From Pyxicephalus adspersus (taxonomy: Eukaryota; Chordata; Amphibia; Anura; Pyxicephalidae), in assembly GCF_032062135.1 (NCBI RefSeq), contig NC_092859.1, forward strand, positions 42,228,069 to 42,292,068: a stretch of 64,000 bases of DNA. Reading direction: 5' to 3'. Shown piece after piece: positions 37,564 through 49,494 of the stretch (position 1 is the stretch's first letter; each line of letters opens with the position of its first letter). The position numbers were made by a program, and so were the translations under genes. The notes beneath the pieces were generated by a model. It saw only the letters and a list, made by a program, of their open reading frames with translations, was not told the DNA's origin and made no database searches.

Positions 37564-38045
37564 ATTACATAGTTACGTAGTAGGTTAGGTTGAGAAAAGT
37601 CACACATATCCCAGATATAAAACCCTATAAGACATAGTTGGTCCAGAGGAAGGCAAAAAACCTGGTACAATTTGCTTGAACAGGGGAAAAAAAATCCTTC
37701 CTGATTCCCTGAGGCAATTGGATGTTTCCTGGATCAACAGTCCCTGTTATCTTTACTTTAAATCCTTAATACCCAGATATAATCTGTGCTTCTAGAAAAA
37801 CATCCAGCTTTTTCCTAAAGCAATCTATAGTAGTTGCTGAAACTACTTCCTGAGGGAGCCGATTCCACATTATCACAGACCTTACTGTAAAGAATCTCTT
37901 CCTTATCCAGAGCTTAAACTTCTTTTCCTACAGACGCAGAGTGGCCTCTTGTTTTATGTAATGATCTCAAAGTGAATAATTGGGAAGAGAGTTCTCTGTA
38001 TGGATAAAGGACATATGGACTATATGTAAAGGGTCAATCATCCAC
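37564..38045 (-). mobile_element. CR1/L2-like LINE, 3' end, second copy
   Basis: The reverse complement of 9140-9548 is recognisable here. It shows attacatagttacgtagtag (3' terminus), gaacagg...aaaaatccttcctgattc, ggatgtttcctggatcaaca, and then the coding end. Read on the minus strand, the coding end is a degraded WNRLPQEVV-like and RKRFFTV-like segment around 37830-37920. It extends a little further 5' than the first copy around LRLxxKKF, and is broken by stops. Confidence 0.82.
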
Positions 38046-38259
38046 TAAAGATAATGGTGAGAGTCATACAAATATTTCAGGCAATATGTCCTATGCATTA
38101 GTCTTGCAGAGCTCTTCTCACTACATGCTTCTATTGTCTGTTATCCTATTATTCTGTTTCTAATCTAATGATGCAATGCTTCAAAGCAATGGTAAAAAGC
38201 CGCAAACATTACAAATGTACCTAATTGGTTGTTGAAGATCATAAAGAGCGAAAAAAAAT
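38046..38259. other. Non-coding sequence, nothing recognised
   Basis: No feature was recognised. Confidence 0.5.
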
Positions 38260-38760
38260 ACCCTCAATTTACCTTCCCTTTGGGTCCCTTTACAAACTCT
38301 TGCTGCTAGCTGAGCAATTGAAATGAATCAGCTCTTTGTAATGTTTATATTTGTATAAAGATTCACACAGAGGACATTTTCTGTGGCTAACAACCTCTAG
38401 GCTACTCCAGCCTTTGCATTTCTCAGCACGAGCTAGCTTTTATTAAAACCCATTGGGAGCATCCGTTGGTGATTCCTCTCTAACTGTACCGAGGACAAGG
38501 ACAGGCCCACTGCTAGCTGTTCAGGAGGCAGGCCATTAAAGCTTTGGGAATTATTTCCAATTCTTTCTGCCTGCCACAATAGCTATAAGTTTGTAAAATG
38601 TGCATTGCCACTTCAGCATTATGAACACCGTGATCCCTTAGTGCTGTAATTCAGATGGGCAGCGGAATTAAACAAGTGATTGCATTTCTTTACCTGCCAA
38701 CCTTCTAGCTGTTCCGTGGGGAAGCAAATTAAACTACTACTCATTTTGCAGTTAAGTCAC
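38260..38760. promoter_or_regulatory. Candidate conserved non-coding element (speculative)
   Basis: A 500-bp block with balanced composition and no repeat texture contains several homeodomain-type and TCF-like words (for example agcaattgaaatgaatcag, attaaacaagtgattgc and gcaaattaaactac). It lies 3.1 kb upstream of the first recognised MGAT4B exon. It has no sustained open frame. Regulatory function is an inference from texture only. Confidence 0.22.
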
Positions 38761-41700
38761 AATATCTGTATTTGATAGGAGTATAGTGGTTTTCCATGTA
38801 TATTCCCGTGTTAGATTTTCACTTCTTAGTTGTAGAAAATAATTTTCAGTGTTTTCGCTTTCATTCTGGCTGTTCAAGCCAAGGATAATTCTGAGAGCTA
38901 CTTGTTTGACGGGAACATTACAACTAAAGTGAATCCTTAGCTTCCTGTTATGCATGGAAAGTATGTTTTTTTATAAGGAGGAGTAATTATATATTTTTAA
39001 AGTATTTATGTTTAGTCACTGGGAATTTAGCAGACAGATGGCAGCTTTCAATAGTGAATAAATATGCTGCTGCAGGGTTAATTTTATGTTTGGATGTTGT
39101 ACTAGGTTTAGGGTCTAGGGTAGATTGTTGTTAAAATGGAACTTTTTTGGGCCAGAAATAAATACCAATCTGCATAGTTCAGAAAAGTTAACAAACATTT
39201 ATATTATGCTTACATTTGAGATAATTTGATATTGCTTTACCTGTACCCACTATTCCTGCCAGTTCCCAGTGTAGCAAATTGGATCCCGTGTCCGACTGAA
39301 AATGCCATTTCTCTGTCATTTAAAGTGAGAAAGTAGTCAGTGTATTTGTGCAATTTTTACAATAATGCATTCATTTAAACCAGCCCCAAAATCTCCTCCT
39401 CTATTCTCTGTCTTTATGTCACACCCTCTGCTTGTAACCAACGGGACACACAACAGGAGGGTGTGCAGATCCTGAGTGCAAAGATATTTGCCAAGTCATC
39501 CATATATTTATATTTTAGGGTGTAGGTTAAAGATTGAGGGAGTTAGGGTAAACCAGAGTTGGGTTTACCTTATCACCGACAAACACAACCATTTCTGCCA
39601 TTTAGCACTATAGATTGAGGGTGGTTACGTGTGCTTGGTATACCCAAAGAGCCCACTGCATGTCAGGGCCTCAATTCTGAGAACACATACGTATTTTTTT
39701 TTGTTTATTTGGTAGATGTACATGTAAAAGACATCATCTTACTTTTAATTCTTTCAAGAGTAAGTTGTAATCTTTTAAAAACCTTTATATTTATAATTTG
39801 TAATATATTTATGGGGTCATATATTCTTGCTATATATGCAGGTTTTGTGAGGGCTGCAGTACTGGGCTGACTTTTTGTGAACACGGCAAAGAACTGTACA
39901 GGAATCATGGCTTCCATAATTGTGTCATCTTTGAGCCAACATCTCTATTCAGTAGATGCTAATAGTGACTGGTGTCTTTCTTGTGCAAGGAAATGCAAAG
40001 GCATTGGCAGGGGCAGTATACCTTGATTCATTACATTTATACACTACTTGGCATGCATGTACTGAGAAAATAAGATATACCTAGCAGAATTATTAAAGGT
40101 GGTTCTAGACAATAGGTAGCCTTTTTGCTTTACTTCTTTGCTTGGATGAAAAATGGAAGCATTGGAAAGAAAGTCTGTTTCCTGTGTGCAAATAATGTTT
40201 CCATTTATAAATGAAGTGTGTCTTTTGTACAAATTGTTCTGTTTCTGTTACTTAATTGTAGAATATGGAATAAACATTGTTTATGGCAGAAGCTGTAGGC
40301 ACAGTACCAAATATCAGAGCCTGTCCTTTGAAAACTAGAGGTCATCTACCCTCGTTATGGGCACTGGCATGTTAATCAGTGCTGCATAAATCAGTTAACT
40401 GCTTTTTGCCAAGAATTGCAGTTACATTATTATAGATTGCAGTACACAGTGTGCAGACTTACAATTCTGGGGATCGCACAAAATCGCTTTTCACATTTAG
40501 AGCTATTTACCGAAACACAAGTAGAGCAGAAAACAATCGGCAATTACCTTATGTAAAAGCACTCACCATAGGTGTGTTCATGTTATAATGGAATTCAGAA
40601 GATTGTCTATTTGATTTTAATTGGCCTGAAAATTGAGTTTTAAGAAGCCAGTTGGATACTTTCTGTCACACTGGTAAAATTAATTTAAAGAGTTTTCCTT
40701 CTACACCTGTAGAATTTTCTGAATCACTTTTAGGCATCTTGTTAATTGGTAAAAATAAAGCTACTAGCGCTGCTTATTCATTCAGAAAGTAAAGTGCAGT
40801 ATCCATGTTAATCAATCTTACAATTTAGGTTTACTTTACTAAAGGCGATGCCAATGGGTTTATATTTTGTATGAGTTGTTGTGTTTGGATGTCATGGAGG
40901 TTTACTACCAGCACTTACCAAGACATGCATACATTTATATCACTCAACATCCATGCCTGTCAACATGAACCATGAGTATAATACATCAGTAAAGCTGATA
41001 TATTTCAGCATGTTCAGACACTGGGTTCAGTTAGAATGGTTTACATATTTACCAACAGCCCTGGATATTTAGAGGCTTTCAGTACTCTGCCACAGACTTC
41101 CATCTACCTTCCCATGTGATTTTAATGTCATCCCCTGCTTTTGTCTTTTTTTTTATAAGAAGGGGACACTAAGTGTAAATTTTAGGCATTTAGCCATTAT
41201 TTATCCCTGTCGTAAAAGTTTATTCCATTGCTTAGATACTTTTAAAGGTCTTTACCAAGCCACGGTCAGGTAGACCAACAAATGTTTCAGCCAACTGCCC
41301 TGAAAATTTGTCTTGACACAAGGAAAACCCAGCAGATTTAGCTGAAATACAGGCTTCTCCACAAACAAGTGGGATACACAAAAATAGTAGCACAGTCAAG
41401 TTGTAAGAAAAAAACCTTTACTGTGCCATTGCCACAAAACAGCCAATAGTCACAAAGGACTGCATGCCATCATTGATGCTAAAGGGGCAATACAAAATAT
41501 TAAGAAATAAAGGGCGGAGGGACATATCAATATTTTCCTCTTGCTTTGTATTGTTTGTTGGCTGTGATCCTGTAATCTCAGAGTCTCTCATAGTCTTATT
41601 TGGATCCCATCAATAGTAAAGAAAGTGTTTTTTTTCTTGATCTCTCATCTTACAAGTTATGCTGAGGATGTAAACTTATGAACACAACATTATACTATGT

Positions 41701-41876
41701 TTGCCTATATGATTTATTCATTTTTTTTAAAAAATTGAGTTTCACTATTTCGTGCCTAAACATTTTCCAATATTGTGGGTACTTATATGTTAAATTTACA
41801 TCTGGAATATACAACATTTTTTGCTTCAGCAACCTTACGTAAACTTTTTAAAAAGTCATTTCCTCTTTGTTTTCAG
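38761..41876. other. MGAT4B: AT-rich sequence upstream of the first recognised MGAT4B exon
   Basis: By the phase-1 acceptor at 41876 this must be intron. Nothing else was recognised. I did not find a MGAT4B signal-anchor exon (MRLRNG-type start) anywhere upstream in the window. Confidence 0.6.
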
Positions 41877-42056
41877 GAGATGTGGTGGATGTATATCAGA
41901 GGGAGTTCCTGGCCCTCAGGGATCGTCTTCATGCTGCTGAACAGGAGAACCTAAAACGCTCCAAGGAACTCAACCTGGTCCTGGATGAAATAAAAAGGGC
42001 CATATCCGAAAAACAAGCCTTACGAGACATCAACCGCACATGGAGCAGCTTATCTG
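41877..42056 (+). CDS. MGAT4B: MGAT4B internal exon (probably exon 2): luminal stem region
   Basis: This exon encodes the stem of alpha-1,3-mannosyl-glycoprotein 4-beta-N-acetylglucosaminyltransferase B. This type II Golgi enzyme adds a beta-1,4 GlcNAc branch to the alpha-1,3 mannose arm of N-glycans. The translation begins GDVVDVYQREFLALRDRL, which matches vertebrate MGAT4B and differs from its paralogue MGAT4A. The acceptor is tttcag ending at 41876. The donor is gtgaga from 42057. The glycine codon at each end is split after its first base (phase 1 in and out). The 59 whole codons form a charged, heptad-like helix expected to be a coiled coil, and end near an NRT N-glycosylation sequon. 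Length and position fit residues of about 34-92 of the mammalian protein. The start methionine and membrane anchor must be on an upstream exon that is not seen here. The paralogue is excluded by sequence; confidence is high. Confidence 0.95.
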
Positions 42057-42836
42057 GTGAGACAATAAAATGGAGCTAACTTCTTCTGGCAGACTGCCCT
42101 TAAATGTGTCTGGAGTGATAGACTGTTCTGGGTATTATGGGCTTTTATAAATTGGGCTTTTTATAAATTATATAAATTATATTCTATTACTATTCATTGA
42201 TTATTTTTAGCATAGCTGATAGTTTTGCAATTACTGTTCCATATAATAAAGAATCCTGCAGAAGTTCCCTAGATAATCCTTTCCCTCAATCAATTTTTGG
42301 ACAGCACTGTTAGATATTCCGGATGTACTTTTTTTCAAATTCGAATAACATTTTATAAACATTTTACTAGTAAATTAGTAAAGTTAGTTTATTTAAAAAC
42401 AATTAAACTTGCCATTTTTTTATTCTTTCTCACAACTTTTATAAATGAGCAGCTTAAAGACAACCAGGTACTAATGAACATCTGCGATAGTCTGCATCTC
42501 TGCTATTAAATTGTTAGCATAGTACTGCTTTATATGAATTAATTCGGTATATTTGTATTTTTTGCTGTTTTTTTTCCCACATGTTAAGCGGACTGTAAAG
42601 CTATGCAGTATGGTACGTACATAGTAAGTACCTGAGCTTAGTGGTTACAAAAATTAGATAAAATATGGCTTTGTAACATATTTCTTAGAGAAAATACATA
42701 AACTCTGCATTTCACACAATTTATTTTACTTGTTTAAGCTCAAATCCAGCCAAAACATCTTTTTAGTTGTAAAAAGATTTGGGGAGAGTAAGGGTAAATA
42801 AATTATAGAAATATTTTACTTATATCTCTGTATATA

Positions 42837-43056
42837 GGGCCCGATTTGTTAAAGCTCTCCAGGACTTGAGAGGATACATTTTCATCAGTGAAGCTGGGTG
42901 ATCCAGCAAACCTGGAATGAATTTCTTCAAAGTCCTTTGCTATTTGCTAGCAGATGTTTTGAATCCTGGACCGGATGAATTACAGGTTTGCTTGATCACC
43001 CAGCTTGATAAAAGTGTATCCTCTCAAGTCTTGGGGAGCTTTAATAAATCAAGCCC
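42837..43056. repeat. Palindromic fold-back MITE family, copy in MGAT4B intron
   Basis: A full-length copy runs from gggcccgatttgttaaagct to aataaatcaagccc. Both arms are present (left tcatcagtgaagctgggtga, right atcacccagcttgataaaag), with the central gctatttgctagcagatgtt. Confidence 0.85.
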
Positions 43057-43478
43057 AGAGTTTCTATCTCTATATGTATGCGTGTTTATTTTCTATTCTG
43101 AATACCTAGTTACAGGTACCAGGTACAGGTTGAACCACTACTAAACATGAACATATTGGAAGCTGAAACAATCAGCTGCTGTGCTTCCTGATCTTCTTCA
43201 CAATGATCCATAGAAGAGCACTATAAACACAATGTTCCTTATTGTGTTTACAAAGAAAGGAATGTGACATCATGCAGAGACTTGGACAGAGCTGCTTTAA
43301 CTCTGTTCAGCCTTGGCTTGCAGTGTAAGATCATGGCATATGTAATCTATTGCAGGTTTATTGATTTTTTTTGCTGCAGAGCTGCTTTGATTAAGCGACT
43401 TCCGTACATGTTTATTTGTCTCCTGCTAAAGTAACAACCGCAAACTAGCAATCATTCTTTTACTCTTTCTAAACACAT

Positions 43479-43571
43479 TGGGCCTGATTTATTAAAGCTC
43501 TCCAAGATAAGAGAAAATAGACTCATCCAGGATCATCCATGATAGTTTATCTTCTCCAATCTTGCAGGCCC
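43479..43571. repeat. Short fold-back relative of the palindromic MITE family
   Basis: It starts gggcctgatttattaaagct and includes a second inverted pair, agataagagaaaatagac and gtttatcttctccaatcttg, but lacks the canonical arms. It ends caggcccaa. It is a shorter or rearranged family member. Confidence 0.65.
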
Positions 43572-44334
43572 AATCGGACTTTGTCTCAACTAAAAGACAC
43601 AGTTTGGTCTAGTTGAGTTAAATCAGCAGGCCTGTCAAGAAAACAAGGTTCACAGGATTGACAACCCACCCCACTCTGCATGTGGGAATTCCCAGTAAAA
43701 CCAGCCTTAGTACAGGTTTTGTAAAAATCAGTGGAGAACTAGCTTTGTCCATCCCTGGACTTCTGGCTGCACTTCAAATGAAGATTTAAATATGGCACAT
43801 ACTCTGCCCACCCCCTGCTCAGATTAGTGGGGTTGAGCACTTTGGGCAGACTGAAAGCTCTAGAAAAAACATTATTGTTACCCTGCTGACTTTTAGGCCA
43901 ATGTTCCAGCACAAATGAGGAATTCTGTATCTCAAGAAACCCCTTTGGCTCTTCCTGTAATAGGCCTGAGCTATCACACTAACAAATAGCGCTTTAACAT
44001 CTCTATAGCACACTTACAGTCATGAGAAATAAAGAAAGTAAACCCTCTTTCGAATCTAATGTTTTATGTATCAGGAGATAATAAATAAAGTCATCTAGTC
44101 CTTAGCAGGTGCCAAAATTATTTCTAAGTTTGGGTGCAAGACAACACACAACTGATTCTACCATGTCATTATTTTTTTGTTTTGAACAAACAATTAAGCA
44201 AAAATTGAGAAGCTATGTGTGGAAGACTAAGTAAATACTATAATTCATTAGCTTGTATAATGCTTTAGCAGCATTATCAAATTCTATATGACTTTATCAG
44301 TCTCTCACATCATTTTTGACATTTAACATGCTAG

Positions 44335-44790
44335 CTGAGGCCTGTAAAGTCTAAGATTTAGCTCTTTTTTGAAAATTTTCCCAACATTCTATGGTCTGAC
44401 ATACACTCCTGGGAAGATTGGCAACTGTCTTGACTGTTTTCTTTTTGTGCATAATCGTTCTCACCGTAGAATGAGGGACTTCAAATTGTTTGGAAAATCA
44501 CTTGTAATCCTTCCTAAATTGATGGACAGCAACAGCTAGTTCTCAAAAACCCTTGCTAATGTCTTTCCTCATTGGCATTGTGTTAACACACACCTGAGTT
44601 CTCCAGACCAGCAAAGTACCAAAACGTCCACTTTATAGAGGTGGTCACATTTGCTGACTTTCAATTAATAAATGCATTTGATAAGCAGCACCGGGCTGTT
44701 ACCTACTCCCTTAATTCCTATGGTAGTGGCAAGGGTGTACCTAATGTTTCACACATTGCTTCTGTGTTTTGACTTTACCTAATTTTAAGA
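44335..44790 (-). pseudogene. Tc1-like transposase relic, N-terminal DNA-binding region
   Basis: On the minus strand, frames give MPMRKDISKGF, then after a stop ELAVAVHQFRKDYK, FSKQFEVPHSTVRTIMHKK and KTVKTVANLPRS. This is the helix-turn-helix of Tc1-type transposases (ISKxxxVxxSTVRxIxxKWK...NLPRSGR). The stretch from about 44600 to 44790 is its upstream untranslated or terminal region and includes tgttaacacacacctgag. The catalytic domain is absent. Terminal repeats were not defined. The relic is inactive. Confidence 0.75.
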
Positions 44791-46366
44791 CCTGCTAAGA
44801 ACCAGATGATCTTTTTTTTTTATACCCTTGTATACAAAACTTGTATTGGAATTGAAAGGGGATGTACTTTCTTTTGACTTTAATTGCCAGACACTCTAGC
44901 TTCACAATGGCATTGCAACGTCTCACAGGTATCAGCTTTTTGCAAAGAAAGGGGAAAAGATGTTGTTTTTCATTTACCATCTGTGACAGGACTGCTCCTC
45001 GGCCTATACATCAGATTGTATCAAAAATTCCTGAATATAGACCCAACTTGAGCATGGCAGTGTTTGCACACATCTCTTGAGATCCTGCCACTTCTTCAAG
45101 AGATCTAACCACCAGGCTGCCAAAACACCTGTAAGACAGACCCTCCCAGGCAGGGGAAAGATATCAAGAGACTTCAGACAGTTCATTTTCCTCACCATCC
45201 TTGAATGGGTCAGATTTGAAAATGCAGAGTGACAACTTGTCTTAGAGTTACCCGGTTGTTCTTCAGGATACGTCCAGCTATGTGTCCAGCTATTACTCCC
45301 TCTTGTGCTCCAGACTCACCAGAATGATTATTTATGGTCATAATAAGTGACCTTACCCACCCTACCCTCAGCACTTTAGCAAGTGTCACAGCACAGTACT
45401 CCTTCTGGTAAAAAGGACTGGTAGATCACGAAAGAGCTAAAATCACTTTTGTAGGTGATGTATATTGCATCATTTGAGTGCCACTGGACAAGATAAGAGA
45501 AGCTGGAGTCTCTTTCAGTACTTGGATTATGATATTTCTTTAGGGAAGCTGTCTTAATGAATTTTGAATATGTAGACTAACATCTCCAGTTATGTTTTTA
45601 TTCAATTATAGGCCTGGTTCTTATTTTATGTTTTCTCTTATAATATAAAAGTAGAGGCTTGTTTTATTTTTTGGAAATTCTGTAAATATATAGTATTCCA
45701 TGGTCACAGCAGGATTGTGTGGCTTGCCCAGTTTTTAGTCACTTCCCCAAAAAGGGCCAATACTTGTGTCATTGGTTGTAACATAGGAAGGTATATGCGT
45801 ACATTTTAATGGACTTGGCTACAATAATGTTCCAGGGTGCAGTCTGTACCATTCTATATATCCAGAAATATACTTACCTTGAGTGCATTTGGAACATAGG
45901 TGGTGGCAGTAGATTGGAGTTGTGTCTTGGGAAGTAACTCTCCCAGTCTGGACTGACGTTATCACCGCACCATCTAGATTTGTGTTTAATGTAAAAGCAG
46001 TAAATGCTCACATTAGTGAACACAATGTAATTTTTGATTGCAAATAGAGATATTGTAAGATTAAGCATGAAGATATTGTATAATGTGCATGTTTTATTGT
46101 TTTATTTTTTAGACCGTTTCTCCCTATTGGTTCACCATACATAAACTATATTTTTAAAAAAAGTAAGAAATTTGTTAATGAGCCTTTCTAGGTATACTCA
46201 TGCATGAAGCTACCTGGCTTTTCTGTCAAGATGCAATCATTTTTAGTGAATGTTTTTTTCTTAGGCTAAACTGGTTCTGTCACTTCCAGGCATAATAGCC
46301 ACATAGCCAGAGACAGTTGTGGATGGGTATTGTAAGCATGGCCTCCACTGGATGGTCACTCTAGAA

Positions 46367-46708
46367 CAGTGTTTGCCAACCTTTTTGGTCCCGCGGACCA
46401 CTAAAACCACCGTCTCCCGGCGGCGCATGCGCGGGGAGCCAGGTGTCATTTAAAGGGGGAGGAACTCCCCCAGAGTGATGTCATTGACATAACCCAGCCC
46501 ACTCTGCCATCGCAAATCTGAGCCCTGCAATGGGAGAGTGGGTGGGTTGTGTCCAGGGACACCGCCCGCCCACTTCCCTCAGCCTGGGAACTGTACTGGG
46601 GACGTGGTTCGCGGCTCTGGTCGGTGCATCCCCCCAGCGGAGTCCTTCTCCTGACCCCGCTTGGGGGTGCACTGGCCAGAGCCACAGACCACCGGTTGGT
46701 GACCGCTG
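46367..46708. mobile_element. hAT-type MITE with perfect 8-bp target duplication (CTCTAGAA)
   Basis: The left end cagtgtttgccaaccttttt and the right end ggttggtgaccgctg are imperfect inverted repeats. They are flanked by CTCTAGAA at 46359-46366 and 46709-46716. The duplication fits the nTCTAGAn preference of hAT transposases. The 342-bp interior is GC-rich with gcggaccac and cagaccaccgg words. Several open frames over it (46446-46826) are artefacts of the GC-rich repeat. Confidence 0.92.
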
Positions 46709-47360
46709 CTCTAGAACACCGGACTTATTTCTTGTGACTTCTCTCAAAGTCAATGACTTTAAAATATGGAAAATAAACCCTCAACATAAGTTACAGCCAA
46801 CTAGCATTTTTAGAAGAAGGGTTTAGGAAAGGCAAGTTGAATGTTTCTGTTGAATTAAGTTTCCTTTAAATGGCTTATGGTTGCTTGAGTGTCCTACTAT
46901 GTGTGGAATTTGACTAATATTGGTTACCATAACTATAAACTTCAGCTCAGTTTTTTTAGAAGTCTTTGGTACTGCTGTAAATTTATGATTCCTGCATCAC
47001 AATTTCATCGCAAGAAGAAAATCTCAAAGCAGACTAATGAAAAAAAGCAAGCTAATGAGTGCTCATTTGTATTTCACCTTCTGCATCCTTTTAAATAGAT
47101 TCTTCTAACCTCTCCCCGAGTGAATGTCTTAGTACATTCTGGGGTTTATACAAAGAAAACATGTTTTTCTCGCAGCTAAATTGAACTAATGATTCTTTTT
47201 CAATCCACAGGCTGAGCCTCATCAGTCGGGGCCGCTGCAAATGAGTTCAATTGTCTGCACAGTGTACTCTGTGTTAAATCCCTATCAGGCTTTTTTTAAC
47301 GTTATTTAGACATCACCATCTGAAAATACATTTACCTCGTCTTGGATGTTTTTCTTTAAG

Positions 47361-47501
47361 ATGAAACCAAGTTGAAACTGTGGAACATCACAAACAAGAA
47401 TGTATTACATCTACCGACCATTTTCCATCACCTTCCCCACCTGCTATCAAAGGAGAACAGCTTGCAGCCAGCAATACATGTGGGTCAGGGTCGGACAGGA
47501 G
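47361..47501 (+). CDS. MGAT4B: MGAT4B internal exon (probably exon 3): stem to catalytic-domain junction
   Basis: This exon continues the frame of the preceding one. The split codon g+at gives Asp, followed by ETKLKLWNITNK and then HLPTIFHHLPHLLSKENSLQ, ending in GQGRTG. The HLP-hHLPHLL block is conserved across the GT54 family and leads into the catalytic domain. The acceptor is ctttaag ending at 47360, and the donor is gtaagc from 47502. The exon is 141 nt and ends one base into a codon (phase 1). It carries an NIT sequon where mammalian MGAT4B has a sequon in the same neighbourhood, so the luminal site seems to be kept although its sequence differs. The intron before it is 5,304 nt. No frameshift or stop is present. 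Confidence 0.95.
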
Positions 47502-49360
47502 GTAAGCTTGTTTGTAATTCATTTTGGTCATGCCACAAGAAGTTCATAGTGTTAACCAGTTAACATAGTTCATCAGTGGTAGACTAACTGATGTACATTT
47601 CAGTCTATTAGACAACTGAGAAGTTTTAGACACCAGGTGTTATGTGCATCTGTTGTCAACATAAAGATATGTACACATTTTACACAGCTTCAGTTTTTTC
47701 GGGAAATTGAGCAATTATCTATAAGCATACCCACAACCCATAGATAGTATCCAGTTCTTGGTACTTTAGTGTGTGTGTCTTTAAAAACAAGAGCAAACTT
47801 ATGACTATTATTCTAAATATTACCTAGGTAGCCCAGTAAGTAGTTTTATGTTACTGGTGTTGCAAAGCTGCCTTCTGCATTTATATGTACTCAATAAACA
47901 AACTGATAACTGCCCAACATTGATGATAATATAGTTAACAAGACTGTATGCAACTAATTTAGCTAAAGTTACACCAGCAAGATCATGATTGTATATTGCA
48001 TAAAATGAATCAAAATGTGTTCACCGACAACAGAAGTACTTTTACTGACATATCCATAAACATGTCTCTCATTCTCAGAGGTGTAGGAATTCAATCCCAG
48101 ATCGATCTGCAGAGGAATAAATTGACGCACTTCTGATCCTTATGGGTCATGGCACCATAATGTTGCTCATCGATCGATGTTGTGACACCATATTGTTGTT
48201 TTTAAGACCGATCGTCTTAGTTTGTCCTACTGGGATCACTCACTCACCGCTTCCTCTCTGACTATTAAAGAACAGAAAGGTGCTCTATTTTGTTCTAATT
48301 TGAGGCTAATACAACCAAAGCTGATACTTTATCTTTTTGGTGATATACACTGTGGTGCATTGGAAGAGATTGTCTATAACAGCATGGGGTCACATCACTC
48401 TTTACTGCATAAAAAAGTCTGTGTTATTGGTTTTAAAAAAAAAATCGTACTTTTCAACATCAGTATTTCAGTGATATGATATTGACTTGGTCATCAAATA
48501 CTATCTGAATAAATATATAGATGAGGTACTAATAATAATAACGCTGTGTCCTTCAGATGAAGCCTACTGGTGAAACGCGTTAAGGAAAGGTTATTGTGTA
48601 TCAATACAAATTGTGTGATTGCTCATTTGTCATTTTGTACGTTGCAAGTATATATCCTTTTGTGATATGTTTTTTTATAATATTATATAATACATTGCAA
48701 CAAATCGTTTTTAACATATTCTGTTGTTAGTGTTGATATTTAGCACCATCAAAACACATGCAAGCCTTCCCTGCTGGGAAAAGAAAGTACTTTACATTGT
48801 AAGCATTCAAGAATGATATTGTTTATTGTCTTGAAAATGACCACAGGAGGTATGCCCCTGTGCATGTAAGTGTACACATTCATATACTCACAATAATGGC
48901 TCAACGTACAGGATTACAAGAGGCAGATTCAGCACTGTCCTAATACAAGCGGAAACTTGTCTACAGACATAATCCATACCATGAAGGCAAAACTAAAATT
49001 GTGTCTGCAGGCAGGGGGTTACCTATGTAACCCATTAGAAGAAGGGGAAGAGTATGTTCGAATTTGAATAACTTTCCATTTCTTACTTCATTTATAATGG
49101 GCTGTCAGCTGATTTCCCTTTCCTAAAGAGAGTCATCTGGGCCTTCCTGGTTAACTCTCACTGCAACTCTCACTCACTTTTACGCCAATTGGGAGTTTTT
49201 ACATTTACACTTCTACAGTTCCATTGCAGGTAGCATGCTTATTAAAACTTCCTTTAGAATGACCGGCTACATTGTTCTTTGTTGTATTGTTTATTAATAT
49301 ACAGTGTTGTGCTTTACTTATGTTAATGTTCTTTCCTACTGTTTTTTTTCTATTTGCCAG
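47502..49360 (+). other. MGAT4B: MGAT4B intron between the 141-nt and 134-nt exons
   Basis: This phase-1 intron of 1,859 nt is AT-rich. It contains the hammerhead-like sequence near 48549-48586 and, around it (about 48000-48700), sequence that looks repeat-derived but that I cannot assign. Nothing coding was seen. Confidence 0.85.
48549..48586 (+). ncRNA. Hammerhead-ribozyme-like motif (degenerate)
   Basis: The sequence tccttcagatgaagcctact followed by ggtgaaacgcgttaagga has the order of a hammerhead core. It shows CAGATGA in place of CTGATGA, a short stem gcc/ggt and GAAAC, and is closed by the perfect 5-bp pair tcctt / aagga. The U-to-A change in the core and an extra A before the stem would be expected to abolish cleavage. 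Such motifs are known in Penelope-like and other retroelements of vertebrates. Confidence 0.3.
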
Positions 49361-49494
49361 TATCTATAGTAATGGGAATCCCCAGTGTGAAGAGGGAGGT
49401 GCACTCCTACCTGACAGATACCCTCAACTCCTTGATATCGGAGCTCAACCAGCAAGAGAAGGAAGACTGCGTGATTGTGGTGCTGATAGCAGAG
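49361..49494 (+). CDS. MGAT4B: MGAT4B internal exon (probably exon 4): start of GT54 catalytic domain
   Basis: The split codon g+ta gives Val, and the exon then reads [20 protein letters not shown], continuing to [13 protein letters not shown]. This is the first beta-strand region of the GT54 domain. The VMGIPSV(K/R)REV segment and the VIVVLIAE strand are nearly identical to vertebrate MGAT4B. The acceptor follows a pyrimidine tract and tttgccag ending at 49360. The donor is gtattt from 49495. The exon is 134 nt and leaves in phase 0. The cysteine in EDCVIVV is serine in the mammalian B form, as I recall it, but cysteine in the A form; the surrounding residues are B-type. The intron before it is 1,859 nt. 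Confidence 0.95.

Larger units (their letters stand above)
42057..47360 (+). other. MGAT4B: MGAT4B intron between the 180-nt and 141-nt exons
   Basis: This phase-1 intron of 5,304 nt is mostly AT-rich unique sequence. Listed separately are two fold-back repeats (42837-43056 and 43479-43571), a Tc1-like transposase relic (44335-44790) and an hAT MITE (46367-46708). The stretches 42057-42836, 43572-44334 and 44791-46366 hold nothing I recognise. The block at about 47100-47340 just before the next exon is less AT-rich than its surroundings and contains a decoy acceptor (tccacag ending at 47210). Confidence 0.85.

Noticed and set aside
46446..46826. Cluster of 62-98-codon open frames on both strands
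   Set aside because: All lie in or beside the GC-rich hAT MITE at 46367-46708. GC-rich sequence lacks stop codons by composition.
47211..47330. Apparent exon after acceptor tccacag with an open frame AEPHQSGPLQMSSIV
   Set aside because: Joining it to the preceding exon's phase-1 end gives an immediate stop (GGC TGA). No usable donor was seen, and the true exon begins at 47361.
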